From the NCBI GenBank assembly GCA_013001365.1, contig JABDMQ010000190.1:1-7440 (forward strand): a stretch of DNA of 7,440 bases, written 5' to 3'. The stretch comes from Flavobacteriaceae bacterium. GTDB taxonomy: Bacteria; Bacteroidota; Bacteroidia; Flavobacteriales; Flavobacteriaceae. Every line of letters starts with the position of its first letter. Positions within the stretch are counted from its first letter, which is position 1. Shown in pieces: positions 1 to 6,926 of the stretch. The position numbers and the translations under genes are program-made. The notes under the pieces were generated by a model. It searched no databases. It saw only the letters and a list, made by a program, of their open reading frames with translations, and was not told the origin of the DNA.

Positions 1-1620
1 CATGGAAAGCATGACCTGAAAATGCAGATGAGGCGCCCAATTTCCATTTTCTGTTTGATCTCCTAATTCAGCTATTATTTCCCCCTTGTTAATTATGTCA
101 CCAATCTTAAGCTTTAATGCACTGACAACACTTAAATGGCCATATAGGGTGAAGAACTCCAGGTTCTTGACTTTATGTTTAAGAATGACCAAACCACCAT
201 ATTCCTTGTCACCTTTATCGTTAACGGCAGTTATAACCTCCCCTTTAAACAAAGCATGCACTCGTGTTTTGGCTGGTAACCAGAAATCCAATCCTAAATG
301 GATACTACGACTTTCTTTTCCACTATTTCCAATTTTGTCATAAGATGAAGAGGTGTATAATGGTCTTGGTTCTAGATATCCACCTGCCAGAATTTTATCA
401 GGAACTTCTTTCTGCAATTTGTTGATCTTGAACTGGAAAAGTTCAAGATCATTAAAGTCTTCCTGATGACCGATCCATGTACTTGAGACACTCAAATCCA
501 GAGCATGAGCCTGATTCCTTCGGATAGTTGGAAACAGGTCTGTGAGTTGAAATTGATGCTTATTGGCCCAATCCTCAAAACGCTTCTGGTCTGGATGCGT
601 AACATAGCCACATGCCTCCCTAAAACTATAATAGGCGAAATCAGGATTGATATCCTTCCATTGCCTTAATAGTTGCCATGCTGGCTTTTCGCTTATAGTT
701 AAATAGTCATTATCAGGATTATCTATTTTATTGAAAGCGGATTTGGTAACGGATATCACAAGTCGCATTGCAATGCAATCATATAGATGTATTAAGTCAT
801 CTTCATGAAGAGGGAAGGATTCATGATACCCTTTTACAATTGGCAAGGCCGCATCCAATGGATCTTCGAATTCCATGATGCCATAGGCACAGGCAATGGC
901 TACATCATTAATCACCTGAGTGCAAATAGCGTCTCCAAAATCTATCAATCCAAAGACTTCAGGCTCTTGTAGATTTTCGGTTACGAGAATGTTATTGTCA
1001 TTGGCATCATTATGGACAATACCTTTGCGAAGTTTTGAATAGGCTATTAGAGATTCTTCAAAACGAGATTGAAAATGAGACAGTATGGATTTTTCGTTTT
1101 CTGAGAATAAATCAAGATGATCCTTGGTCCATAATGACTGGGCCACATCCCAGTCGAATATGCGATTTGCCTCATGATGGTCAAAATCCATAATTGTATC
1201 TGTTAGCGCGCCACATTGTTTTCCTAAGCTATGTCGCAAGTCTTTACTTCTGGGATTTACCGAACTCCATAACCTACCAGGAACCCATGTAAGGAGACGT
1301 ATAAAAAAAATATTACCCTGATATTCAACTTTAGAAACAGCACGGTTTTTATTATCAAGAATTACCCTAGGTGTTATGAGATGGGAATCCTTACCTGCAA
1401 TGTGCAATAGAAGTTGTTGCTGGTAATCCAGATAGTTTTCATTCTCTTCAGGCCTGGATATCTTTAATATGAAATTCTCACCCTTATTGGTCGTAATCCT
1501 GAAGTTAAGGTCCAATTCACCGGGAAGTCTAGACGCGGTGCATTTTTGGCCATAAACCTTTTTGAAGATTCTTACCGCTTGGTCTGTTGTTAGTGTTAAT
1601 GATGAATTGGTATTTGACAT
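1..1620 (-). CDS. APH-type kinase fused to M23 metallopeptidase (N-terminal part; probably continues into a class-III aminotransferase)
   Basis: The gene is open to the left edge, so 540 codons are visible without a stop. Residues about 15-300 form an aminoglycoside phosphotransferase/choline-kinase-like fold. H203-x-D205 with N210 match the catalytic HxDxxxxN motif, and D227-F-G-D is the metal-binding DFG-like site; K53 in FILKIS is a candidate ATP lysine. Residues about 435-540 are an M23 (LytM) domain with the full zinc set: H441 and D445 (HLGLD), H495 in LYGHL, and H531-L-H533. No signal peptide or membrane segment is visible, so the product should be cytoplasmic. From family knowledge, proteins of about 1,000 residues joining APH, M23 and class-III aminotransferase are found in flavobacteria and rhizobia. 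Animal relatives of the two outer domains are hydroxylysine kinase and the phosphohydroxylysine or phosphoethanolamine phospho-lyases. Kinase-then-lyase breakdown of an amino alcohol is therefore a reasonable inference, but the substrate is unknown. The ATG at 1620 was chosen; an in-frame ATG at 1635 would add MAIKA. Confidence 0.88.
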   Translation of the reverse strand, partial: MSNTNSSLTLTTDQAVRIFKKVYGQKCTASRLPGELDLNFRITTNKGENFILKISRPEENENYLDYQQQLLLHIAGKDSHLITPRVILDNKNRAVSKVEYQGNIFFIRLLTWVPGRLWSSVNPRSKDLRHSLGKQCGALTDTIMDFDHHEANRIFDWDVAQSLWTKDHLDLFSENEKSILSHFQSRFEESLIAYSKLRKGIVHNDANDNNILVTENLQEPEVFGLIDFGDAICTQVINDVAIACAYGIMEFEDPLDAALPIVKGYHESFPLHEDDLIHLYDCIAMRLVISVTKSAFNKIDNPDNDYLTISEKPAWQLLRQWKDINPDFAYYSFREACGYVTHPDQKRFEDWANKHQFQLTDLFPTIRRNQAHALDLSVSSTWIGHQEDFNDLELFQFKINKLQKEVPDKILAGGYLEPRPLYTSSSYDKIGNSGKESRSIHLGLDFWLPAKTRVHALFKGEVITAVNDKGDKEYGGLVILKHKVKNLEFFTLYGHLSVVSALKLKIGDIINKGEIIAELGDQTENGNWAPHLHFQVMLSM

Positions 1621-1673
1621 AGCTTTAATGGCCATGTTAAAAGTAATTAATAATTGGATTGATAAGAAGTTTA

Positions 1674-1694
1674 ATCCTTCATAAGGATCTTTTT
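1674..1694 (+). repeat. short perfect dyad followed by a T run, in the divergent spacer
   Basis: ATCCTT (1674-1679) and AAGGAT (1683-1688) form a perfect 6-bp inverted repeat with a 3-nt centre, followed on the plus strand by CTTTTT. It lies about 55-70 bases upstream of the kinase-M23 start, inside the likely leader or promoter zone of that minus-strand gene. It could be an operator dyad, a leader hairpin, or a small plus-strand terminator that stops antisense transcription. The stem is too short to decide from sequence alone. Confidence 0.3.
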
Positions 1695-1863
1695 AGTAAT
1701 AAATCGTTATGCCAAATTCCAATTAATCCGATAAATGCATAATCAAGGCTTTTAGTCTAATGTATAAGTCGTATATCGAAAAATATGTTATCATTAAATA
1801 TATTATGCGATATTTAGGCAAGTAAGATGATTAATAGCACCTAACAATTTAAATCATTTTACA

Positions 1864-2145
1864 ATGGGATTACAAATTATCGACCTACAGGATTGTTACC
1901 AGGTAAAAGGGGAACTGAACAAGGCCAATGTAGACACTTTCTCGACGTACTTCAAAGAAGTTATTAGAACTGCTGATGAAGTTACCATCAACATTGAAGA
2001 ATTGGATAGCATAGACCGAGTCGGTGTAAATGCTTTAGTGAAATTGTATGCACAATCTTTAGAGAATCAATCTAAATTCTTTATTGTTGGATTGGGGTCC
2101 AAGGAATTGCATGAGCATTTCAGGGCTGTTGAATCAGCTGCCTAA
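1864..2145 (+). CDS. stand-alone STAS-domain protein
   Basis: This 93-residue protein is a single STAS domain of the SpoIIAA/anti-sigma-antagonist fold. It shows the expected order: a first strand and turn (about 3-16, ending YQVKGEL), a helix (21-35), a strand (DEVTINIEEL, 38-47), the signature loop with its following helix (DRVGVNALVKLYAQ, 51-64), then strand FFIVGL (72-77) and a last helix. In classical antagonists the loop reads DSSG and the second serine is phosphorylated. Here it reads D51-R52-V53-G54, so neither serine is present and switching by an SpoIIAB-type kinase is unlikely. A structural, MlaB-like or partner-binding role is possible. No anti-sigma factor, phosphatase or transporter lies beside it; the spacer upstream is AT-rich with no clear promoter, and the gene converges on DUF4407 21 bases downstream. 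The start is the only sensible ATG. The fold call is firm and the function unknown. Confidence 0.8.
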   Translation: MGLQIIDLQDCYQVKGELNKANVDTFSTYFKEVIRTADEVTINIEELDSIDRVGVNALVKLYAQSLENQSKFFIVGLGSKELHEHFRAVESAA

Positions 2146-2166
2146 CTAGTAACGACTGAACAGCAT

Positions 2167-3267
2167 TCAGAGTGCGTTTTTCTGATGCTTGAAAAATGCA
2201 TCTGCCTGCAACTGCATTAACTCACGAGCGCGCTTACGCTTATATTGGTAAAGCTCGTCTTCTTCGGCTATATCATTGTATATGCGATTATTCAATGACA
2301 TATCAGTACTGAGGAGCATTTTGCGCTCATTCACCTTCTGTTCTACCCAGGTCTTGACCGCGGTTTCTGCATCTTCCAATTTATAATCGTACTCTCCTTT
2401 CGGCGATAGCAATTTTGCGAATATTGGTGAAGTCTCAATTGCCAAGAACAAAAGGAATATGAAAAAAGATGGCAGCCAAGGTAATTCACCCAAGGCATTA
2501 ACACGGGCCATTAAACCATCAAATCCATCTATAATTGGCTGAGTAGTAGTTACTTGATTGGCATACTCGTCTTGTAGTGAAACAATCTGGTTTTCAGCAT
2601 TGGAAATTTTGGCTTTGTTGTCTGATTTGAGTTGTTGCAATTCTGCGAGAGCTGCATCATGCTTCTCCCGTTTTTCTTTGTAAACAGGACCCTTGCCTAA
2701 AAGTTCAGTCCCAGAAGTACCTTCTGCTTCCCCAATGTAAACATCATAAAGCGCATTTACTTCCGCTTCTTTCGTATCTATTTCTTCCTGAAGTGATGAA
2801 ATGTCGTTTTTGATCGCTTCTACCTTTGGAGTGTATTGCAATGCAATTTGGTCCTTATTGGCGAGGGTCAAATCATTTTTTTGCTCTAACAGGACTTGGT
2901 CGATTTCCTTTTGAAAGATTTTTAGCTCTAAAGGTTTAGAAATTACAACGGCAATGATAACGGCGAGCAGGATACGCGGTGTTGCTTGTATTAATTCATC
3001 AATGACATTGCCTCGCTTCTTGATAGTGGACACTATAAACCTATCCAAATTAAAAATAAGGAGGCCCCAGACAAAACCAAAGAATATCGCAGCCATGATA
3101 TTGTCAAATACTGTATAAAGTGCATAGCTAGAGGCAATAAAAGCCATTACAGCCGTAAAGAATACGGTCGCACCAACGCCTGCAAATTTGTTCTGTTCGC
3201 CGTTGGAGCAGGTCTCGAGGATATCCGTATCTGACCCAGAACAGATGAGGAAGAATTTTTTTAGCAT
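2167..3267 (-). CDS. DUF4407 domain-containing membrane protein
   Basis: This 366-residue protein matches the DUF4407 pattern: N-terminal LKKFFLICSGSDTDIL, membrane segments at about 31-51 and 56-76, NLDRFIVSTIKK (73-84), a third segment at about 98-112, a long coiled-coil region (about 116-245, rich in K, E, Q and L), a fourth segment (about 264-284) ending ETSPIFAKLL, and a basic C-terminus (YKRKRAREL). Basic residues flanking segments 2, 3 and 4 suggest that both termini are cytoplasmic and the coiled coil is on the periplasmic side; this is inference. DUF4407 proteins are widespread in Bacteroidota and I know of no assigned biochemical role. The ATG at 3267 was chosen because family members begin at this ICSG-type motif. 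A TTG at 3306 is in frame and would add 13 residues with no family support. It is a single gene, divergent from the M28 peptidase and convergent with the STAS gene. Confidence 0.85.
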   Translation of the reverse strand: MLKKFFLICSGSDTDILETCSNGEQNKFAGVGATVFFTAVMAFIASSYALYTVFDNIMAAIFFGFVWGLLIFNLDRFIVSTIKKRGNVIDELIQATPRILLAVIIAVVISKPLELKIFQKEIDQVLLEQKNDLTLANKDQIALQYTPKVEAIKNDISSLQEEIDTKEAEVNALYDVYIGEAEGTSGTELLGKGPVYKEKREKHDAALAELQQLKSDNKAKISNAENQIVSLQDEYANQVTTTQPIIDGFDGLMARVNALGELPWLPSFFIFLLFLAIETSPIFAKLLSPKGEYDYKLEDAETAVKTWVEQKVNERKMLLSTDMSLNNRIYNDIAEEDELYQYKRKRARELMQLQADAFFKHQKNAL

Positions 3268-3383
3268 AACTACTTCGATTTTGATTGAATGTCTATTAGA
3301 ACGCAAAGTGATGTGATTTGTTACAATATTTTTAAGAAAAGATAAGCCTTATACGTTTTTTTGACTTCCATAAGTATGCTAAA

Positions 3384-3416
3384 TTGACAAACTAATTCAT
3401 TAAATTCTTAACTTTG
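3384..3416 (+). promoter_or_regulatory. candidate Bacteroidota-type promoter for the M28 peptidase
   Basis: TAACTTTG at 3409-3416 is an exact match to the TAnnTTTG -7 element. A TTG at 3384-3386 lies 22 bases upstream, slightly longer than the usual -33 spacing. The start codon at 3437 would leave a short leader of roughly 10-15 bases. A second, weaker pair (TTTG at 3360-3363 and TAAATTG at 3380-3386) lies just upstream. The element is the only exact match in this 169-bp divergent spacer. Confidence 0.4.
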
Positions 3417-3436
3417 AAGAATCTAAATGCCCAAAT

Positions 3437-4606
3437 ATGTTACGTCTGCTACTCATTTTCTTTTTATTATCATCTAGTTCCTTTGCGCAGACAGTGAGCG
3501 AACTCATCGATGAGGTCGATGTAATTAAACTTTCTGAAACATTAAATGAACTAAGTGGTGAGGTATCAACAGTTGTCGATGGCAATACCGTTACTATCTT
3601 GAATCGTGTCAGTAATACAGACAATAACATAGCTGCAGATTACCTGCTTCAGAAGTTCAATGCCTTACCAGGTCTTATTGTTAACGATCAGGATTATTCG
3701 CCTGGGGTAAATGGAGGGAGGAATATCATTGCTACACAAATAGGGCAGACGAATCCTAACGATATATATATAATTTGTGCGCATTACGATGCTGTCGCGG
3801 ATTATTGTGCCGACGACAACGTAAGTGGGACTGCAGCAGTTCTTGAGATAGCGCGAATATTATCACAATACAACACAGATAGCACAATTGTCTATGCCCT
3901 ATGGGACCAAGAAGAAATCGGCTTATTAGGCTCGAATTATTATGCACAACAAGCTGCAACGAATGGAGACAATATCTTGGGAGTCTTCAATATGGACATG
4001 ATGGCACACGATGGTGACGGAGACAACGATTTTGATATAGATGTAAGGCCAATAGCAAATTCTATTGCCATGAAGGATGAGATAATCTCGATTTTGAATA
4101 CTTATAAGGTAAACAATGATATCGACCTGAATGTCAATGTAGTTAATCCTGGTACAGCAGCCAGCGACCATTCTAGGTTTTGGAATCAGGGATTTTCTGC
4201 TGTTTTGTTTGGTGAAGCTTGGTCTAATGGAGACCAGACCGAAGATTATCATCAACCGTCTGATCGCGTGTCGACTTTAGATCTTGACTATTTTCATGAT
4301 ATGGTAAAACTGGCGATGGGCTATATGGCAACAAAGGCGGGATTCAATGTGCTTTCTTTGGACGATCTAGAGGCAATTGGGTTAAGTGTTTTTCCTAATC
4401 CGGTAAAGGACATGCTTAATATTAAATTAAGAGAAGCTATAGAAACGGATTTTGAAATTGCCGATATGAATGGAAAAACCCTTCTGAAAAGAACAATCGT
4501 CAATCTGGAAAATTCATTGGAGGTTTCTCAATTGCCTGAAGGCATTTATTTTATCAATCTCAAGAACGAAAAAGGCCAAAGAGTTATCAAGGTCATCAAG
4601 GAATAG
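3437..4606 (+). CDS. secreted M28 family zinc aminopeptidase with T9SS C-terminal sorting domain
   Basis: Predicted to remove N-terminal residues from peptides outside the cell. Residues 1-18 are a signal peptide (hydrophobic LLLIFFLL, cleavage near FAQ). After a propeptide-like region (about 19-95), the M28 domain (about 95-298) carries every metal or catalytic residue: H116 with D118, bridging D127 in DDNVSG, E159-E160 in WDQEE, D187 in NMDMM and H272 in DYHQPSD. An acidic stretch (D192, D194, D196, D198, D200, D202) follows NMDMMAH and may bind calcium, as related Bacteroidota M28 proteins have a DGDGD-type loop. Residues about 314-389 are a type A T9SS sorting domain (VFPNP, NGKTLL, LPEGIYFINL, basic RVIKVIKE end), which directs export across the outer membrane and removal or anchoring of the tail. 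The length of 389 residues suits signal, catalytic domain and tail. The last 11 bases overlap the convergent DMT gene. Confidence 0.93.
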   Translation: MLRLLLIFFLLSSSSFAQTVSELIDEVDVIKLSETLNELSGEVSTVVDGNTVTILNRVSNTDNNIAADYLLQKFNALPGLIVNDQDYSPGVNGGRNIIATQIGQTNPNDIYIICAHYDAVADYCADDNVSGTAAVLEIARILSQYNTDSTIVYALWDQEEIGLLGSNYYAQQAATNGDNILGVFNMDMMAHDGDGDNDFDIDVRPIANSIAMKDEIISILNTYKVNNDIDLNVNVVNPGTAASDHSRFWNQGFSAVLFGEAWSNGDQTEDYHQPSDRVSTLDLDYFHDMVKLAMGYMATKAGFNVLSLDDLEAIGLSVFPNPVKDMLNIKLREAIETDFEIADMNGKTLLKRTIVNLENSLEVSQLPEGIYFINLKNEKGQRVIKVIKE

Positions 4607-5465
4607 ATTTTCGCTCAGAACGAATACTTTCGATTATTACTGTCGATATAATCAGCAATCCGCCAAAAAAAGTGTTCCAAGTTGGTATTTCTCCCAAGAA
4701 AAAAAAGGCTATGATTATTCCATAGATGGGCTGGATGCTACCAATAATACTTGCCGTACTTACCTTAAAGTATCTCAAACTTCCTATGAACAATGTATGA
4801 CCGATCGCCGTTGTCAACAAGGCCAATAACAGAACATATGGATATTGAGTTTTAATTCCTGATGATCCCATGAAATATAAGGTTGGAAGAAGGACAACTG
4901 TGAGAATCAAAACTTGATAGAACATGAGGATGGTACCATTATATGTTGCAACATGCCGTTTCAAGATGAGCGTTCTGATCGAATAGCATATTGCTGAAAG
5001 TATACCTAACAAAATGCCTTTGACATGGTCGCTCTCAATACTGAATTCAGGTGCCAATATGTAAATGCCCAATAAAACGATCAAACCTAAAACAATATGC
5101 ATTCGGTCAAATCTCACTTTAACAAAAAATGGTTCAAGTATCGCGGTAATAATCGGGAATGTGAACAATGACAGCATCCCAATTGCCACATTCGATAATT
5201 TTAGTGAATAGAAATATGTTATCCAATGCGCTCCTAAGAATAATGAACTGATCACAAACGGCGCTACGTCCTTTTTAGTTTGAATTTTAAGGCTCGTTTT
5301 TCGATACTTGCAAAAAACATATAAGAAGATAGCAGCCAGAAAACAGCGCCACCATATGATCACAGGCGTCGGCATCTCAATATATTTTCCTAATGCCCCA
5401 GAGGTACTAATGAAAAGCGTAGCTAAATTAAGCTCAATTAGATGCCTTAAATGCTGGTTCTTCAT
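4596..5465 (-). CDS. DMT superfamily (EamA) transporter
   Basis: This 289-residue inner-membrane protein consists of two EamA repeats (about 8-138 and 148-280), each with five hydrophobic helices, ten in total. Visible hallmarks are the N-terminal repeat's PVIIWWRCFLAA, where family members usually carry an arginine-containing helix 2, and near the end of the second repeat IGSIQPIYGIIIAFFFLGEIPT, the typical P-(x)n-LGE motif; the first repeat has the counterpart FTFPIITAILEPFF. The family exports or imports small metabolites such as amino acids, purines and related compounds, and sequence alone does not give the substrate. The ATG start overlaps the stop of the M20 dipeptidase gene (ATGA), so the two are almost surely co-transcribed and translationally coupled; a role in moving amino acids or dipeptide products is a plausible inference. 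Its 3' end overlaps the M28 gene tail to tail, leaving no room for a separate terminator. Confidence 0.9.
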   Translation of the reverse strand: MKNQHLRHLIELNLATLFISTSGALGKYIEMPTPVIIWWRCFLAAIFLYVFCKYRKTSLKIQTKKDVAPFVISSLFLGAHWITYFYSLKLSNVAIGMLSLFTFPIITAILEPFFVKVRFDRMHIVLGLIVLLGIYILAPEFSIESDHVKGILLGILSAICYSIRTLILKRHVATYNGTILMFYQVLILTVVLLPTLYFMGSSGIKTQYPYVLLLALLTTAIGHTLFIGSLRYFKVSTASIIGSIQPIYGIIIAFFFLGEIPTWNTFFGGLLIISTVIIESIRSERKSIP

Positions 5466-6850
5466 TGAGACATTTCAGTAAAATACTTGTAAAACCATGG
5501 TATGGTCTCAATGCCTTTTAGATAGTTCCAAATACCAAAATGTTCGTTTGGTGAATGAATGGCATCACTATCCAAACCGAATCCCATCAGGATGGTCTTG
5601 CTTTTAAGTTCTTCTTCAAATAGGGCCACGATCGGAATACTGCCGCCACTTCTTTGTGGAATCGGTGTTTTACCAAATGTCTGCTCATATGCCTTGGATG
5701 CAGCTCTGTATCCCTTATTATCAATTGGTGTAACATAGCCTTGCCCGCCATGATGCGGTGTCACTTTTACTGTTACACCTTTAGGTGCAATGCTTTTGAA
5801 ATGTTTTGAGAACAATTCTGTAATCTCTGTCCAATCTTGATGAGGTACCAATCGCATGGAGATCTTCGCATAAGCCTTACTTGCAATTACTGTTTTGGCA
5901 CCTTCACCTGTATATCCACCCCAAATACCATTGACATCTAGAGTTGGCCTTATGGAATTTCGTTCGTTAGTTGAGAATCCATCCTCACCATATACAGCAT
6001 CGATATCCAAAGATTTTTTATACTCTTCTATCGAGAAAGGTGCCTTCGCCATTTCAGCTCTTTCTTCGTTAGATAGCTCCTCAACATTGTCATAGAAACC
6101 AGGAATCGTGATATGATTATTTTCATCATGCAATGAAGCGATCATCTTTGCCAGTATATTTATTGGGTTGGCTACTGCTCCGCCATATAATCCCGAATGT
6201 AAGTCGCGATTTGGACCTGTGATTTCAACTTCGACATAACTCAATCCACGAAGTCCAGTTGTTATGGACGGTACATCATTCGCGATCATACCAGTATCAG
6301 AGATCAAGATTACATCGTTCTTCAATTTTTCTTGATTCTCCTTTACGAAATCACTAAGGCTTTTACTTCCAATTTCTTCTTCACCTTCGATCATGAACTT
6401 CACATTACAGGGAAGCTGGTCAGTTGCTGTCATGAATTCCATGGCCTTTACGTGCATGAACATCTGGCCTTTGTCATCACAAGACCCTCTTGCAAATATG
6501 GCACCATCAGGATGTAGTTCGGTTTTCTTGATCTTAGGTTCAAAAGGAGGGGAGTCCCATAGCTCCATTGGATCTGGAGGTTGTACGTCGTAATGACCAT
6601 ATACTAAAACTGTAGGTAAATCCGCGTCAATTGTTTTCTCGCCATAAACAATAGGATATCCTTCCGTGTGGCATATTTCTACGTGATCGCATCCGGCATT
6701 CTCAAGACTGGACTTAATTTTTTTGGCCGTTTCAAGGACATTTTCCTTATATGCTGAATCAGCACTTATTGACGGAATTTTCAGTAACTCGATCAGTTCG
6801 TTCAAGAAGCGATCTTTATGCTCATTTATATAAGGCAGAACGTTTTTCAT
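5462..6850 (-). CDS. M20 family dipeptidase (CNDP-like metallopeptidase)
   Basis: This 462-residue cytoplasmic zinc dipeptidase is full length for the carnosinase/CNDP branch of family M20. Residues expected from human CNDP2 are all present: H86 and supporting D88 (VYGHYDVQPPDP), bridging D125 (RGSCDDKG), general base E158 with E159 (EGEEEIGS), D185 (LISDTG), H218 (DLHSGLYGG, in the dimerisation or lid domain) and H432 (IHSPNEHFG). The lid domain spans roughly residues 200-320. No signal peptide is seen. The reaction is hydrolysis of dipeptides to free amino acids; the exact specificity is not readable. It is the first gene of an operon with the DMT transporter, whose ATG overlaps this stop codon. 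The start ATG at 6850 has a consensus-like promoter about 42-75 bases upstream and no strong ribosome binding site, which is usual in this phylum. Confidence 0.93.
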   Translation of the reverse strand: MKNVLPYINEHKDRFLNELIELLKIPSISADSAYKENVLETAKKIKSSLENAGCDHVEICHTEGYPIVYGEKTIDADLPTVLVYGHYDVQPPDPMELWDSPPFEPKIKKTELHPDGAIFARGSCDDKGQMFMHVKAMEFMTATDQLPCNVKFMIEGEEEIGSKSLSDFVKENQEKLKNDVILISDTGMIANDVPSITTGLRGLSYVEVEITGPNRDLHSGLYGGAVANPINILAKMIASLHDENNHITIPGFYDNVEELSNEERAEMAKAPFSIEEYKKSLDIDAVYGEDGFSTNERNSIRPTLDVNGIWGGYTGEGAKTVIASKAYAKISMRLVPHQDWTEITELFSKHFKSIAPKGVTVKVTPHHGGQGYVTPIDNKGYRAASKAYEQTFGKTPIPQRSGGSIPIVALFEEELKSKTILMGFGLDSDAIHSPNEHFGIWNYLKGIETIPWFYKYFTEMSQ

Positions 6851-6891
6851 AGGTACGGTTTAGTCTCGTAAAAGTACGAAAAAGGCGCTGA

Positions 6892-6925
6892 CAAAATTAC
6901 GCTGGCAATCGTTTGATTTTTCAAA
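6892..6925 (-). promoter_or_regulatory. candidate promoter for the M20-DMT operon
   Basis: Read on the minus strand, TTTG (6922-6925) and an exact TAnnTTTG element, TAATTTTG (6892-6899), are separated by 22 bases and lie directly upstream of the dipeptidase gene. The 22-base gap is a little long for the Bacteroidota -33/-7 pattern. The TTTG belongs to one arm of the palindrome at 6911-6926, which the divergent tRNA promoter also uses. Confidence 0.42.
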
Positions 6926-6926
6926 C
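6911..6926. repeat. perfect 6-bp palindrome between divergent promoters
   Basis: GTTTGA (6911-6916), TTTT, TCAAAC (6921-6926). Each arm contributes a TTTG on one strand, at the position expected for the upstream promoter element of the gene on that side. It is either a shared promoter core produced by symmetry or an operator for a dimeric regulator. Confidence 0.5.

Noticed and set aside
86..343. Plus-strand open frame of 85 codons
   Set aside because: It lies fully inside the M23 domain on the opposite strand, which has intact catalytic motifs in its own frame; this frame shows no recognisable domain.
2156..2181. Possible terminator CTGAA-CAGCA-TTCAG with a downstream T5 between the STAS and DUF4407 genes
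   Set aside because: The stem is only 5 bp, the T run is six bases away and the hairpin overlaps the DUF4407 stop codon; too weak to call.
3268..3306. TTG-initiated 13-residue extension of the DUF4407 protein
   Set aside because: The ATG at 3267 begins the family-typical N-terminus; the extension uses a rare start and adds polar residues with no match to the family.
3400..3630. Minus-strand open frame opposite the start of the M28 gene
   Set aside because: It covers the signal peptide and first part of a well-supported secreted peptidase and has no domain or start context of its own.
3756..4255. Two overlapping minus-strand open frames opposite the M28 catalytic domain
   Set aside because: They are antisense shadows of conserved metal-binding regions, with composition unlike a soluble protein.
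5895..6593. Plus-strand open frames opposite the M20 dipeptidase
   Set aside because: They are short, mutually overlapping and antisense to conserved peptidase motifs.
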